The notes under the pieces were generated by a model. That model was not told where the DNA came from. It did not search any database and saw only the letters and a program-made list of their open reading frames with translations. This document shows positions 8,069-17,258 of a DNA stretch of 64,000 bases, piece by piece. Position numbers and translations under genes: made by a program. The stretch is taken from NCBI RefSeq assembly GCF_009649735.1, contig NZ_WJNH01000009.1, positions 124,001-188,000 of the forward strand, written 5' to 3'. Position 1 is the stretch's first letter. Every line of letters starts with the position of its first letter. This DNA is from Salinibacillus xinjiangensis (lineage in GTDB: Bacteria > Bacillota > Bacilli > Bacillales > Alkalibacillaceae).

Positions 8069-9613
8069 ATGTTAAAACCGTATACACACGAACCATTTAC
8101 AGATTTTACAGTAGAAGAAAACCGTAAAGCGATTGAAGATGCGATCCAGAAGGTAGAGAATGAGCTTGGTCAAAACCATGACCTTCTAGTAGGTGGGGAG
8201 CGTATTTCAACAGACGATAAAATTGTTTCGGTAAATCCATCCAATAAAGAAGAGGTTATTGGAACCGTATCAAAGGCGAATAAAGAAATTGCTGAAAAAG
8301 CAATTGAAACAGCTGATAAGGCTTTTCAAACTTGGAAATATACAAAAGCTCAAGATCGCGCAAATATCCTAATGCGTGCAGCAAACATTGTACGTCGTAG
8401 AAAGCATGAGTTTTCTGCATACCTTATTAAAGAAGCAGGTAAACCATGGAAGGAAGCAGATGCTGATACAGCAGAAGCTATTGACTTCATGGAGTATTAT
8501 GCTCGTCAAATGATCGAACTAGATAAAGGTAAGCCAGTAAACAGCCGTCAAGGTGAATTAAACCGTTATATGTATGTCCCAACAGGTGTTACGGTAACCA
8601 TTTCTCCTTGGAACTTTGCTTTCGCTATTATGGCAGGTACAACTGTAGCTCCGCTTGTTACAGGTAACACGGTTCTATTAAAGCCAGCAAGTACTACTCC
8701 TGTAGTGGCCGCGAAATTTGTAGAAGTATTGGAAGAAGCAGGTGTACCAGCAGGTGTGATTAACTTCGTGCCAGGTAGCGGTAAAGAGGTTGGGGATGTT
8801 CTAGTTGACCATCCAAAAACTTCTCTTATTACATTCACAGGCTCTCGTGATGTAGGGACTCGTCTATGGGAGCGTGCGGCAAAAGTACAAGAGGGTCAAA
8901 CTCACCTAAAACGTGTAATTGTTGAAATGGGTGGTAAGGACACAGTGGTTGTAGATAAAGAGGCAGATCTTGATTTAGCTGCTGAATCTATCGTGGTTTC
9001 TGCGTTCGGTTTCTCTGGACAGAAATGCTCTGCAGGTTCTCGTGCAGTTGTACATGAGGATGTGTATGATGAAGTTCTTGAAAGGGTTGTAAAATTAACG
9101 AACGAACTTACAGTAGGTGATCCAGTAGATAACAAATACATGGGTCCTGTAATTGATCAAGCTGCCTATGACAAGATTATGAGCTACATTGAAATTGGAA
9201 AAGAAGAAGGCCGTCTTGCAGCAGGTGGAGAAGGAGATGACTCAAAAGGATTCTTCATCAAACCAACTGTATTTGCTGACGTTGATATCAACTCACGCTT
9301 ACAGCAAGAGGAAATCTTTGGTCCTGTCGTAGGGTTCACTAAAGCCAAAGACTTCGATCATGCATTAGAATTAGCCAATAACTCTGAGTACGGTTTAACT
9401 GGTGCGGTTATTTCTAAGAATCGTGCGAACCTTGACAAAGCAACTCTAGGATTCCATGTTGGTAACCTATACTTCAACCGTAACTGTACAGGTGCAATTG
9501 TTGGATACCAGCCGTTTGGTGGATTCAACATGTCAGGAACAGACTCTAAAGCAGGTGGACCTGATTATCTAGCACTTCATATGCAAGCTAAAACAGTATC
9601 TGAAATGTACTAA
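8069..9613 (+). CDS. rocA: 1-pyrroline-5-carboxylate dehydrogenase
   Basis: NAD-dependent aldehyde dehydrogenase, 514 aa, that oxidises glutamate semialdehyde/pyrroline-5-carboxylate to glutamate, the last step of arginine, ornithine and proline breakdown. Its length equals the RocA/PutC family. Visible motifs are [11 protein letters not shown], the nucleotide-binding FTGSRDVG, the catalytic Glu in VIVEMGGKD and the catalytic Cys in [12 protein letters not shown]. The C-terminus has [16 protein letters not shown], characteristic of RocA. TTGGAGGG precedes the ATG. Expression should depend on SigL and RocR. rocD follows on the same strand after a strong hairpin. Confidence 0.95.
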   Translation: MLKPYTHEPFTDFTVEENRKAIEDAIQKVENELGQNHDLLVGGERISTDDKIVSVNPSNKEEVIGTVSKANKEIAEKAIETADKAFQTWKYTKAQDRANILMRAANIVRRRKHEFSAYLIKEAGKPWKEADADTAEAIDFMEYYARQMIELDKGKPVNSRQGELNRYMYVPTGVTVTISPWNFAFAIMAGTTVAPLVTGNTVLLKPASTTPVVAAKFVEVLEEAGVPAGVINFVPGSGKEVGDVLVDHPKTSLITFTGSRDVGTRLWERAAKVQEGQTHLKRVIVEMGGKDTVVVDKEADLDLAAESIVVSAFGFSGQKCSAGSRAVVHEDVYDEVLERVVKLTNELTVGDPVDNKYMGPVIDQAAYDKIMSYIEIGKEEGRLAAGGEGDDSKGFFIKPTVFADVDINSRLQQEEIFGPVVGFTKAKDFDHALELANNSEYGLTGAVISKNRANLDKATLGFHVGNLYFNRNCTGAIVGYQPFGGFNMSGTDSKAGGPDYLALHMQAKTVSEMY

Positions 9614-9641
9614 AATATAAAGATAGGTCTAATGGAAAAGG

Positions 9642-9683
9642 GGAAGAAGTCAGTGGTAATGCTGACTTCTTCCTAATTATTTT
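9642..9683 (+). terminator. Hairpin between rocA and rocD (terminator or attenuator)
   Basis: A perfect 12-bp stem (9642-9653 with 9662-9673) and an 8-nt loop, followed by taattatttt, ends just before the rocD Shine-Dalgarno. It could fully or partly terminate rocA transcripts and lower rocD output. Confidence 0.75.
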
Positions 9684-9698
9684 GTGAGGAGGATTCAT

Positions 9699-10901
9699 AT
9701 GACAACGAAGTCAAAAACGAATGAAATTATCGATCAAACTTCTAAATATGGAGCTAATAACTATCACCCACTTCCAGTAGTCATTGCAGAAGCAGAAGGA
9801 GCATGGGTGAAGGACCCTGAAGGCAATGAGTATATGGATATGTTAAGTGCCTATTCCGCTGTCAACCAAGGTCATCGACATCCGAAAATTATTGAGGCCT
9901 TAAAGAATCAAGCTGACCGAGTCACCTTAACCTCTCGTGCATTTCATAACGATCAGCTTGGCCCATTTTATGAAAAGGTATCAAAACTAACTGGAAAAGA
10001 TATGGTTTTACCGATGAATACAGGCGCAGAAGCGGTAGAAACAGCCATTAAAGCAGCTAGACGCTGGGCATATGATCAAAAGGGCGTACAAGAAAACCAA
10101 GCTGAGATAATCGCTTGTGAAGGAAATTTTCATGGAAGAACAATGACAGCAGTTTCGCTTTCATCTGACCCTGATAATAAGCAGGGTTTTGGCCCGATGT
10201 TACCTGGCATTAAGGTTTTTCCTTATGGAGACGTTAAGGCGTTAAAGGAGGCAATCACACCAAACACAGCAGCCTTTTTACTAGAACCAATCCAGGGAGA
10301 GGCTGGTATTGTGTTGCCACCAGAGGGCTTTTTAAAAGAGGCTTATGAAGTTTGTAAGGACGAAAACGTTCTTTTTATTGCTGATGAAATTCAGTCTGGT
10401 CTTGCTCGTACAGGAAAAATGTTTGCTTGTGATTGGGAGGAAGTCACACCTGATATGTACATTCTCGGAAAGGCACTTGGAGGTGGTGTCATGCCAATCT
10501 CCTGTGTAGTTGCGAATGAGGATGTTCTTGGTGTCTTTAATCCTGGCTCTCACGGCTCTACTTTTGGTGGAAATCCACTTGCTAGTGCGGTTTCAGTGGC
10601 GGCATTACAAGTGATTGAGGACGAAAAGCTTGTTGAGCGTTCTCTTGAGCTTGGGGAGTACTTCCAGGCAAAGCTCAAGAAAATCGATAATCCAGTGATC
10701 AAAGAGGTTCGAGGCAAAGGACTGTTTGTAGGTGTGGAGCTGCATGAGCCTGCACGCTCCTATTGTGAGGCCCTTAAACAAGAAGGTCTACTTTGTAAGG
10801 AAACCCATGAAAATGTGATTCGATTTGCTCCACCACTTGTCATTAAGCAAGAGGATCTTGATTGGGCTATTGAAAAAATTTATCAGGTTTTTGCTAAATA
10901 G
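9699..10901 (+). CDS. rocD: Ornithine aminotransferase
   Basis: PLP-dependent class III aminotransferase, 400 aa, converting ornithine and 2-oxoglutarate to glutamate semialdehyde and glutamate; RocA then oxidises the product. The start is the ATG at 9699, preceded by GAGGAGG at ideal spacing. Family motifs include [15 protein letters not shown] near residue 50, MNTGAEAVE, the GNFHGRT segment, [13 protein letters not shown] around the PLP-binding Asp, and [13 protein letters not shown] containing the Schiff-base Lys. The gene lies in the same direction as rocA. The rocE and rocF partners usual in B. subtilis are not in this window. Confidence 0.94.
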   Translation: MTTKSKTNEIIDQTSKYGANNYHPLPVVIAEAEGAWVKDPEGNEYMDMLSAYSAVNQGHRHPKIIEALKNQADRVTLTSRAFHNDQLGPFYEKVSKLTGKDMVLPMNTGAEAVETAIKAARRWAYDQKGVQENQAEIIACEGNFHGRTMTAVSLSSDPDNKQGFGPMLPGIKVFPYGDVKALKEAITPNTAAFLLEPIQGEAGIVLPPEGFLKEAYEVCKDENVLFIADEIQSGLARTGKMFACDWEEVTPDMYILGKALGGGVMPISCVVANEDVLGVFNPGSHGSTFGGNPLASAVSVAALQVIEDEKLVERSLELGEYFQAKLKKIDNPVIKEVRGKGLFVGVELHEPARSYCEALKQEGLLCKETHENVIRFAPPLVIKQEDLDWAIEKIYQVFAK

Positions 10902-10910
10902 GATAGCCCG

Positions 10911-10945
10911 GAGAGAGGATTTTTCGATGCCTCTCTCTATTTTAG
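10911..10945 (+). terminator. Terminator of rocD
   Basis: An 8-bp stem (gagagagg / cctctctc) with an 11-nt loop is followed by a T-rich tail, ten bases after the rocD stop. Confidence 0.75.
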
Positions 10946-11028
10946 TTAATGGCAAGGAATCTTTGGGGATTTAAGCGAATACCTTGAAAGAGAAATAAGA
11001 CGAATCAATAGAAAGGAGGAGAGACTTC

Positions 11029-11853
11029 ATGAGTTCATCAACTGGAAAGTACATCGAGATTGACCCTGGTGTCGAGATATTTGTCTAGGATGTTGGAAGT
11101 GGGGACCCTATTGTGTTCATCCCTGGTTTTACCTTCACCACAGAAGTTTTTTCCAAGCAAGTAGAGTATTTTTCTAAAACGAATCGAGTAATTGTAATTG
11201 ATCCACGAAGTCATGGACGATCTTCTTTATCTCTGCATGGAAATGATTATGTTACGCATGGTTCGGATTTGAATAAAGTACTCCAGGAGTTGGAGGTGAG
11301 GGAAGCTATCGTAGTAGGGTGGTCCTTTGGTTGCTTTACTGCTTGGGAGTATTTTAAACAATGTGGGAATGATCAGGTGAAGGCGATGGTTTTAGTTGAT
11401 ATGCCGCCTAAGTCATTATCTGTAAGTGAAGGGGATTGGGTGGAAGGTTCACTTGATGACATTAGTGCGATTTACACATCCTCGCTACGAAATCCACAGG
11501 GCCAAAGAACTTTTATTACAGACTATATTACTCAAGTGACGGTGCAGAGAGAGCTTGAGGATGAGGAATTAAATTGGTTAGTGGAGCAATCACTCAAAAC
11601 ACCTTACTATGTAGCTGCGAATCTGTTTGCTTCTGGGATGTTCGCTGATTATCGCGAAGAGGCAAAATTAGCCAGTCAATCCATCCCTACTCTGACTGTT
11701 GTAGCGGAACACTGGGCTGATACAGCAACTGCATACACAAAAAATTTGACTCCTGAATCACAGGTAGAAGTGTTAGGTGGACATATGATGTTTTGGGAGC
11801 ATGGTGAACGATTTAATCAAATGGTTGAAAAGTTTATTCGGAAAACTAGGTAA
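11029..11853 (+). pseudogene. Alpha/beta hydrolase, interrupted by an amber codon at codon 20
   Basis: The gene should start at the ATG at 11029, placed well after GAAAGGAGGAGAG. In that frame the first 19 codons read MSSSTGKYIEIDPGVEIFV, then TAG (11086-11088), then DVGSGDPIVFIPGF and the rest of an alpha/beta hydrolase without further stops. Homologues such as YisY have Glu in the FVEDIG context, so GAG to TAG is the simplest change. The body has the nucleophile elbow VVGWSFGCF, the Asp region near VVAEHWAD and a C-terminal GGHMMFWEH with the catalytic His. Translation from an internal start would lose the first beta strand. It is a nonsense pseudogene or a sequence error; substrate unknown. 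Confidence 0.8.
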
Positions 11854-11855
11854 TG

Positions 11856-11890
11856 GAGCAAGGCGTGGATGCCTTGCTCTTTTGTTTTAT
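11856..11890 (+). terminator. Terminator of the alpha/beta hydrolase gene
   Basis: A perfect 9-bp stem (gagcaaggc / gccttgctc) with a 6-nt loop, followed by ttttgtttt. Confidence 0.87.
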
Positions 11891-12052
11891 TACGCGTTGG
11901 ACCAAGCTAAATAAAAAGCACACCTTTGTGAACGAAATGACAAAGATTAGAAACCGTATAAATTCCTTGATATAATGAATTAGGTATTAGATTTTGAAGG
12001 TTTCTGGTGCAAGGTAGATTCACCTAACCAGAAATAAGGGAATGAACACAAT

Positions 12053-12973
12053 ATGACAAAAATAGAGCCTTCTTCTACATCCAATAACGGGCAGTCCATA
12101 GCTATAAAGTCCAGTCTTTTTGCGGATTTAAGAGAACTGTTTAAAGCAGGAGTTTTAATAGCCAATGTTCTACCTGTTTTCACAGGCTTTTGTTTGGCAC
12201 TATATTTTACAAATCAATCTTTTGAGGACTTTTGGCAGTTATTTGTCTTAACGACGGTTAGTAGTACGTTTATTATGGCTGGTGCTTTAATTATAAATAA
12301 TTGGTATGACGTTGATATTGATACCATCATGAAACGAACACAAAAGCGTCCTACCGTTACAGGGCGGATGTCTCTTCAGACGGTTTTGTGGATGGGGATT
12401 GCCTTTAGTATTATCGGTCTTGTCCTCTTATGTTTTACTACCTTAGAGGCAGCTATTTGGGCCTTCATCGGCTGGTTTACGTATGTGATTCCGTATACAA
12501 TGTGGTCGAAGCGTCGATATACGATGAATACGTTAATCGGTAGTGTTTCTGGAGCTGTTACGCCTATGATCGGGTGGGCAGTAATTGACTCCACCTACCA
12601 TATTGTACCGATTATATTATTTCTTCTTATGTTTATTTGGCAGGTTCCTCATACATTTGCCATTGCAATCAGGAAATATGAGGAGTATAAAGCGGCTGGT
12701 GTGGCGATGCTCCCAGTGGTCCATGGCTATGCAATTACGATTCGTCAAACCGTGATATACATTGCTTGTTTGTTACCACTGCCATTTTTATTAGCTGACC
12801 TTGGATTGGTGTTTGTGTCCATAGCGACTTTATTGAATGTAGTTTGGTTAATCATTGGTATCCGGGGTTTTACTATGAAGAATACTGAAAAATGGGCTCG
12901 GATGATTTTTCTATATTCGTTAAATTACTTGGTCATTCTTTTATTTTTAATGGTGATTGTCACAATCGTTTAA
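12053..12973 (+). CDS. ctaB: Protoheme IX farnesyltransferase (heme O synthase), UbiA family
   Basis: Integral membrane prenyltransferase of 306 aa that adds a farnesyl group to protoheme IX to make heme O, needed for heme-copper oxidases. The first Asp-rich motif is seen as NNWYDVDIDTIMKRT with the following RP, matching CtaB/CyoE. The second conserved loop is represented by WQVPHTFAIAI and KYEEYKAAGVAMLPVV. About eight to nine hydrophobic segments are present. The ribosome-binding site (AAGGGA) is modest. No cta oxidase genes are adjacent, so this may be a second, unlinked copy; that is inference. Confidence 0.9.
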   Translation: MTKIEPSSTSNNGQSIAIKSSLFADLRELFKAGVLIANVLPVFTGFCLALYFTNQSFEDFWQLFVLTTVSSTFIMAGALIINNWYDVDIDTIMKRTQKRPTVTGRMSLQTVLWMGIAFSIIGLVLLCFTTLEAAIWAFIGWFTYVIPYTMWSKRRYTMNTLIGSVSGAVTPMIGWAVIDSTYHIVPIILFLLMFIWQVPHTFAIAIRKYEEYKAAGVAMLPVVHGYAITIRQTVIYIACLLPLPFLLADLGLVFVSIATLLNVVWLIIGIRGFTMKNTEKWARMIFLYSLNYLVILLFLMVIVTIV

Positions 12974-13069
12974 GTAATTTACACTTTTTTCCTTCATTTT
13001 CTCATGATAAATAACGAACGCTAGGGATGTAAGGTGATGCCTTACAAACTTTCCTAAAGGAGAAGGTCA

Positions 13070-13234
13070 ATGCGGAAAAAAGATACGCGTAAAACTGAGG
13101 TTCAGCAGAAGCCTGTTAAAGAGATTGAACACCAAACTGATCATCCAGTGGAGAGTGAAGTGAGCCTTCAACAGGCACAATTTGCCCCAGGAGAAAACAC
13201 CTATTTAACGGGTGGTGGTGAGCAAGATGAGTAA
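13070..13234 (+). CDS. Small hydrophilic protein, 54 aa, unknown function
   Basis: A 54-codon frame begins at an ATG preceded by AAAGGAGAAGG at good spacing and ends at TAA overlapping the next small gene. The product begins MRKKDTRKTEVQQKPVKE and is rich in charged residues and Gln, with a Gly-rich stretch before the C-terminus. No signal peptide, membrane segment or cysteine is seen. I do not recognise the family. The 8-base overlap with the following frame suggests translational coupling. Confidence 0.6.
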   Translation: MRKKDTRKTEVQQKPVKEIEHQTDHPVESEVSLQQAQFAPGENTYLTGGGEQDE

Positions 13235-13367
13235 AAAAGAGAACGCGAAGGACAAGCGGGTAAATCAACAGAAACGTGACCATGAATTTTCTGAGGAACT
13301 ATCAGACGGTGGCATTCGCAACCAAGTAATCAAAAAACAGTCAACGAAAAGCTGCGGAGGATTGTAA
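13227..13367 (+). CDS. Small basic protein, 46 aa, unknown function
   Basis: The ATG (13227) lies inside the end of the preceding 54-codon gene, in another frame, and the frame ends at TAA (13365-13367). The product begins MSKKENAKDKRVNQQKRD and ends KKQSTKSCGGL, with one Cys near the C-terminus. It is hydrophilic and probably cytoplasmic. A terminator follows within 10 bases, so the two small frames look like a self-contained transcription unit. Family not recognised. Confidence 0.55.
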   Translation: MSKKENAKDKRVNQQKRDHEFSEELSDGGIRNQVIKKQSTKSCGGL

Positions 13368-13373
13368 AACGTG

Positions 13374-13410
13374 GAGGAGATTGAATGTAATGTTCAATCT
13401 CCTCTTCTTT
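13374..13410. terminator. Terminator between the small gene pair and the convergent DoxX gene
   Basis: A perfect 12-bp stem (gaggagattgaa / ttcaatctcctc) with a 7-nt loop and a ttcttt tail in the plus direction. It sits between convergent genes. Confidence 0.83.
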
Positions 13411-13422
13411 AGCATGTTGGAA

Positions 13423-13788
13423 TTATTTTGGAAATTTCGCATTTAAAATAATTAATAATACAAGCATGACAATATCAAGGCGTGCTTCAAAGGCAAATAC
13501 GAGAAATCCAGTGTGTAGGATTGGCACTTTGGTAAGTAAAATGGCAACAACCATAATGACAATAAGGGGTATTGTCGCGTACTTTACCCACTTTTGTGCA
13601 AGAATTAGGACTCCTCCCACGACTTCACAGAAGGCAACTAGATTTAATAATAAAATTGGATAAGGCAGACCAAGGCTCATAAAATAATTGGCTAGCTCTT
13701 CATTAACGAGTTTCATGACCCCAGATGTAATAAACACGTATGCCACGATGTACCGAATAAGTTTCATCGCTGGAACTGATGTGTACAA
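13423..13788 (-). CDS. DoxX family membrane protein
   Basis: A 121-aa protein with four predicted membrane segments and the DoxX pattern: RYIVAYVFITSGVMKL in helix 1, a conserved Glu-Gly pair in CEVVGGVLIL, and a C-terminal helix ending LIILNAKFPK. The likely start is TTG at 13788, since AGGGAGGGG lies five to six bases upstream of it; the in-frame ATG seven codons later is too far from that site. DoxX proteins are associated with thiol/redox and quinone functions, but the role here is unknown. Confidence 0.78.
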   Translation of the reverse strand: MYTSVPAMKLIRYIVAYVFITSGVMKLVNEELANYFMSLGLPYPILLLNLVAFCEVVGGVLILAQKWVKYATIPLIVIMVVAILLTKVPILHTGFLVFAFEARLDIVMLVLLIILNAKFPK

Positions 13789-13914
13789 GGTATCCCCTCC
13801 CTTATGGACAATATATATGCAAGGGAATGGACAAACTTGTCACCATCACACATTTAGATTTGAGTTTGTTTCCTTTATACTAAAATTAGATTTTAAAGAG
13901 AAAAGGTGTTACAT

Positions 13915-15036
13915 ATGCAAAAATATATTGTTGTAGGAGCAGGAATTCTTGGCGCATCCGCTGCCTATCATTTAGCAAAAGCGGGTGAAGATGTGACCAT
14001 TATAGATCGCTTTGATCAAGGACAAGCGACAGATGCAGGAGCAGGGATTGTCTGTCCTTGGTTATCCCAGCGGCGAAATAAAGCCTGGTATCAGCTGGTT
14101 AAAGGTGGTGCCCGCTATTATCCAGAACTCGTTGAGCAGCTTGAGGCTGATGGGGAAACGGAAACCGGCTACAAAAAGGTAGGGGCGATGTCCTTAAATA
14201 CCGATCAAGAAAAACTCAAAAAAATGGCTGAGCGGGCGCGGAAAAAGCGAGAGGATGCTCCTGAAATTGGGGAAATCAAAATCCTAAGCGCAGAGGAAAC
14301 GAAGAAACTTTTTCCATTGCTGTCTGATGAATATGGATCGGTTTTTGTCAGTGGTGGAGCTCGAGTTAACGGACGCGAGATGCGCAATGCCCTTATCCGT
14401 GGGGCCGAAAAGCATGGAGCGAAGTTTGTAAAAGGGAATGCCGAGCTGGTTGTAGAGGATAACACAGTTGTAAGTGGCGTAAAAGTAGACAGTGACGTCA
14501 TCTCCGGGGATCAAGTACTCGCAACTGGTGGTGCTTGGGCAGATGAACTGTTAAAGCCCTTGGGAATTACTTATCATGTCACATTTCAAAAAGGACAAAT
14601 TGTTCATTTGGAAGTATCCGACCACACAACCAGTGATTGGCCTGTGGTAATGCCTCCGAATGATCAATATATTTTGTCATTTGATCATGGCAGAGTAGTA
14701 GCTGGGGGAACTCACGAAAACGATGTTGGATTTGATCACCGTGTGACGGCTGGTGGAGTGCATGAAGTGTTAGATAAAGCTATTCAAGTCGCTCCAGGCT
14801 TACAAGACAGTCAGTTGCTGGAAACTCGAGTAGGCTTTCGTCCATTTACACCTGGTTTTCTGCCGATAATTGGAAAGGTTCCTAACATGGAAGGTGTGCT
14901 TTTGGCGAACGGGCTTGGTTCTTCTGGCCTTACGAGTGGGCCTTATTTAGGGGCAGAGCTTGCAAAATTGGCTCGAGGTGTAGAGATGGAAATTGATGTT
15001 CGTCTTTATGACGTTGCAGGTGCTTTGGAACAGTAG
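13915..15036 (+). CDS. FAD-dependent oxidoreductase (DadA/glycine oxidase-like)
   Basis: A 373-aa flavoprotein of the DAO family, which oxidises D-amino acids, glycine or N-methylated amino acids. The start is the ATG at 13915 after AAAGGTG; an ATG three codons upstream is poorly placed. The N-terminus has the dinucleotide-binding GAGILG motif (residues 8-13) in a Rossmann beta-alpha-beta context ending TIIDRFDQG. Near the C-terminus is the FRPFTPGFLPIIG segment and GLGSSGLTSGP, which complete the FAD site in this family. It stands alone with no dehydrogenase partner, so the substrate is not predictable. Confidence 0.85.
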   Translation: MQKYIVVGAGILGASAAYHLAKAGEDVTIIDRFDQGQATDAGAGIVCPWLSQRRNKAWYQLVKGGARYYPELVEQLEADGETETGYKKVGAMSLNTDQEKLKKMAERARKKREDAPEIGEIKILSAEETKKLFPLLSDEYGSVFVSGGARVNGREMRNALIRGAEKHGAKFVKGNAELVVEDNTVVSGVKVDSDVISGDQVLATGGAWADELLKPLGITYHVTFQKGQIVHLEVSDHTTSDWPVVMPPNDQYILSFDHGRVVAGGTHENDVGFDHRVTAGGVHEVLDKAIQVAPGLQDSQLLETRVGFRPFTPGFLPIIGKVPNMEGVLLANGLGSSGLTSGPYLGAELAKLARGVEMEIDVRLYDVAGALEQ

Positions 15037-15095
15037 GAACAATAATAGCAGTAAATGGTATATAATGGAGATAAGAAGAGAGAAAGAGGAGAAAC

Positions 15096-15707
15096 ATGAT
15101 GCAGCGCGTAATGAAAACCATTTATGAAGGTACCATGATCCTGCTTGTCATGATGACAATCATTACACTTTGGACAGAGGACACATATAACTCCACAATT
15201 AACTGGATTGTATGGGCTGTGTTCTTTGCAGATTTCGTTATTCGTTTGTTTTTGAATAAAGACAGGTGGGGATTTATCAAACAAAATCCTTTTTTACTTA
15301 TTGCTGTGATTCCGTTTGATCAGTTTTTTCAGATTGCGCGTATTGTTCGGGTTATATATTTGTTTCGAATTAAGACGATTACCAAGTATTATATTACGCC
15401 CTATGCTGAAAAGCTAACCTATAAATCGAGGACCATTATCGTATTTATATTATCAGCTTTACTACTGATTGAGGCTATTATTCTTTGGACTACAGAAAGC
15501 ACGGTGACAAATTTTTTTGATGGACTGTACGTGGTGTTCGGATACTTGATGTTTTTCGGTCATCGCATTTTTGAAATCGAGAACCTTTATTCCATTTGGG
15601 CTTTGACCGCTACATCTGTTGTCGGGATTGTCATACAAGGTTTAGCTCTACAATGGGTATTTACCAAGATAGAGGGTTATTATAGAAGTATAAAAGATGC
15701 AAAGTAA
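15096..15707 (+). CDS. Voltage-gated ion channel-like membrane protein
   Basis: A 203-aa protein with about six hydrophobic segments and an organisation resembling bacterial ion-transport (voltage-gated channel) proteins. After two N-terminal helices, the region IARIVRVIYLFRIKTITKYY is a short, basic, S4-like segment. Two later helices flank a loop where a pore would be. In that loop the expected potassium filter (TVGYGD-like) is absent and VVFGYLMFFGHRIFE is found instead. Two adjacent ATGs follow GAGGAGAAAC. Ion selectivity is unknown, and it may be a channel relative without transport. Confidence 0.65.
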   Translation: MMQRVMKTIYEGTMILLVMMTIITLWTEDTYNSTINWIVWAVFFADFVIRLFLNKDRWGFIKQNPFLLIAVIPFDQFFQIARIVRVIYLFRIKTITKYYITPYAEKLTYKSRTIIVFILSALLLIEAIILWTTESTVTNFFDGLYVVFGYLMFFGHRIFEIENLYSIWALTATSVVGIVIQGLALQWVFTKIEGYYRSIKDAK

Positions 15708-15745
15708 GCCTAAATCCTACCAAAACTAGGATTTAGGCTTTTTAT
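15706..15745 (+). terminator. Terminator of the channel-like gene
   Basis: A perfect 13-bp stem (aagcctaaatcct / aggatttaggctt) with a 9-nt loop, followed by tttat, at the stop codon. Confidence 0.88.
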
Positions 15746-15847
15746 ATAAAGAATGGGGCTTGGAACTAAAGTAAACTTTCATCAAATTTTCACATTGGTT
15801 GTATAGAATGAGAGTAGAGGTTTTGTACTATTGTGGGAGGAAGATAT

Positions 15848-16495
15848 ATGGTTTCAGCTACTGTTATGACTAAAATAGCAATATTAGTAATCAGCTTTTT
15901 TATAGGGTTTGGCTTTTATTTTGTCGTGACTACCGATGATAAAGCTAGTAAAAAGAAATATTTGGACGACATTAGTTCGATGATTATTAATTTTGTTCTT
16001 TACATTTGGGTTGGCAAAATCATTTTAAATATACCTATTCTTATCAAAGATCCAATGGCCGTGCTGGCTTTTCCTAGTAATTCCCATTCATTTTATTTAG
16101 CAACTTTGCTTTGGGGCTTGCATATAGGTTATAAGGTCAAACGAAACAAGCTAAAGTTCAACCCGTTTCTGTTTCGGTTTATGGCCATCTTTCTTTATTC
16201 TTCCTTTGTGTATGAATTTATACAAATTGTGTGGAATAACGAGGAACAGACTTGGCCTTATTTAACCCTACTCGTCATTTTAGTAAGTGGTTTGTTAATG
16301 ATGGAGGGAAAGGTATCCCATAGAATCCTCACATTTTTACTCGTTTTAGGGTGGAGTGCAGGGCAGTGGGGGCTTGAACTTGTTTTCGCCAATACAACCG
16401 TATTCGGTTACCATCTAATACATTGGTATTACTTGTCGGTCGTCATAGTAGTTGTGTTGGTAAATATGTTGAGCAAAAGAAAGAAGGTGTTTTAA
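15848..16495 (+). CDS. Polytopic membrane protein of unknown function
   Basis: A 215-aa protein with about six hydrophobic helices and no recognised domain. The ATG at 15848 follows GGGAGG. A short charged loop (TTDDKASKKKYLDD) follows helix 1, and the C-terminus is lysine-rich (LSKRKKVF), predicted to be cytoplasmic. The stop codon directly abuts the TTG start of ccdA, so it is in an operon with ccdA and the thioredoxin-like gene. That context hints at a role in thiol redox or cytochrome maturation at the membrane, but this is only inference. Confidence 0.65.
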   Translation: MVSATVMTKIAILVISFFIGFGFYFVVTTDDKASKKKYLDDISSMIINFVLYIWVGKIILNIPILIKDPMAVLAFPSNSHSFYLATLLWGLHIGYKVKRNKLKFNPFLFRFMAIFLYSSFVYEFIQIVWNNEEQTWPYLTLLVILVSGLLMMEGKVSHRILTFLLVLGWSAGQWGLELVFANTTVFGYHLIHWYYLSVVIVVVLVNMLSKRKKVF

Positions 16496-17239
16496 TTGGG
16501 CGGTGCTACAGATTTAACGATGTGGTTGGCGTTAGGAGCTGGTATTTTATCCTTTCTCTCCCCATGTACTTTGCCAATTTTTCCGGTCTATTTATCGTAT
16601 ATTACTGGAATGAGTGTTAAGGAATTAGAGGGACAAAAAACAGCAAAGATTCGAAGTAAATTATTGCTGCATTCCATCTTCTTTCTAATCGGGATCTCAC
16701 TCGTATTTATCGGATTAGGTGTTGGGGTCTCGTTTATTGGAAACTGGATTCAAGGTCTTATGGCAGGTGAAACTGGACTTTTCATTCAGCGCTTAGCAGG
16801 AATATTTATATTAGTTATGGGTTTATTTGTTGGCGGATGGCTTAATATCACAACTCTAATGAAAGAAAAACGATTTCAGTTTACCAAAAAACCGGTGGGA
16901 TATCTCGGTACTATTTTTGTGGGGATTGGCTTTGCGGCTGGATGGACTCCCTGTATAGGACCAATCTTTGCATCCATCTTAGTAGTGGCAGCAAGCAATC
17001 CTACTCAAGGTGCCTTCTATACGATTTTATATGTTATCGGCTTTGCTCTTCCATTTTTAGTGTTGACCTTCTTTATCGGCTCAACAAGATGGATTGTGAG
17101 ATATAGTGAAAAGATTATGAAGGCTGGAGGAGCCATTATGATTTTAATGGGTGTCCTTCTTTTTACTGGACAGATGTCCCGCATTTCCAATTTTCTGCTG
17201 AGAATGGTTCAGGATACTTGGTTTTCGAATTTAGGTTAA
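16496..17239 (+). CDS. ccdA: CcdA-type thiol-disulfide interchange membrane protein
   Basis: A 247-aa DsbD-core (CcdA) protein that carries reducing equivalents from cytoplasmic thioredoxin across the membrane to extracytoplasmic thioredoxin-like proteins. The two redox Cys are in LSPCTLPIFPVYLSY in helix 1 and GWTPCIGPIF in the central helix, the expected pattern. There are six membrane segments. The start is TTG at 16496, immediately after the previous stop, with AAGGTG as ribosome-binding site. The partner thioredoxin-like gene starts 20 bases downstream. Confidence 0.9.
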   Translation: MGGATDLTMWLALGAGILSFLSPCTLPIFPVYLSYITGMSVKELEGQKTAKIRSKLLLHSIFFLIGISLVFIGLGVGVSFIGNWIQGLMAGETGLFIQRLAGIFILVMGLFVGGWLNITTLMKEKRFQFTKKPVGYLGTIFVGIGFAAGWTPCIGPIFASILVVAASNPTQGAFYTILYVIGFALPFLVLTFFIGSTRWIVRYSEKIMKAGGAIMILMGVLLFTGQMSRISNFLLRMVQDTWFSNLG

Positions 17240-17258
17240 GTGTTGGGAGGATTTATAA

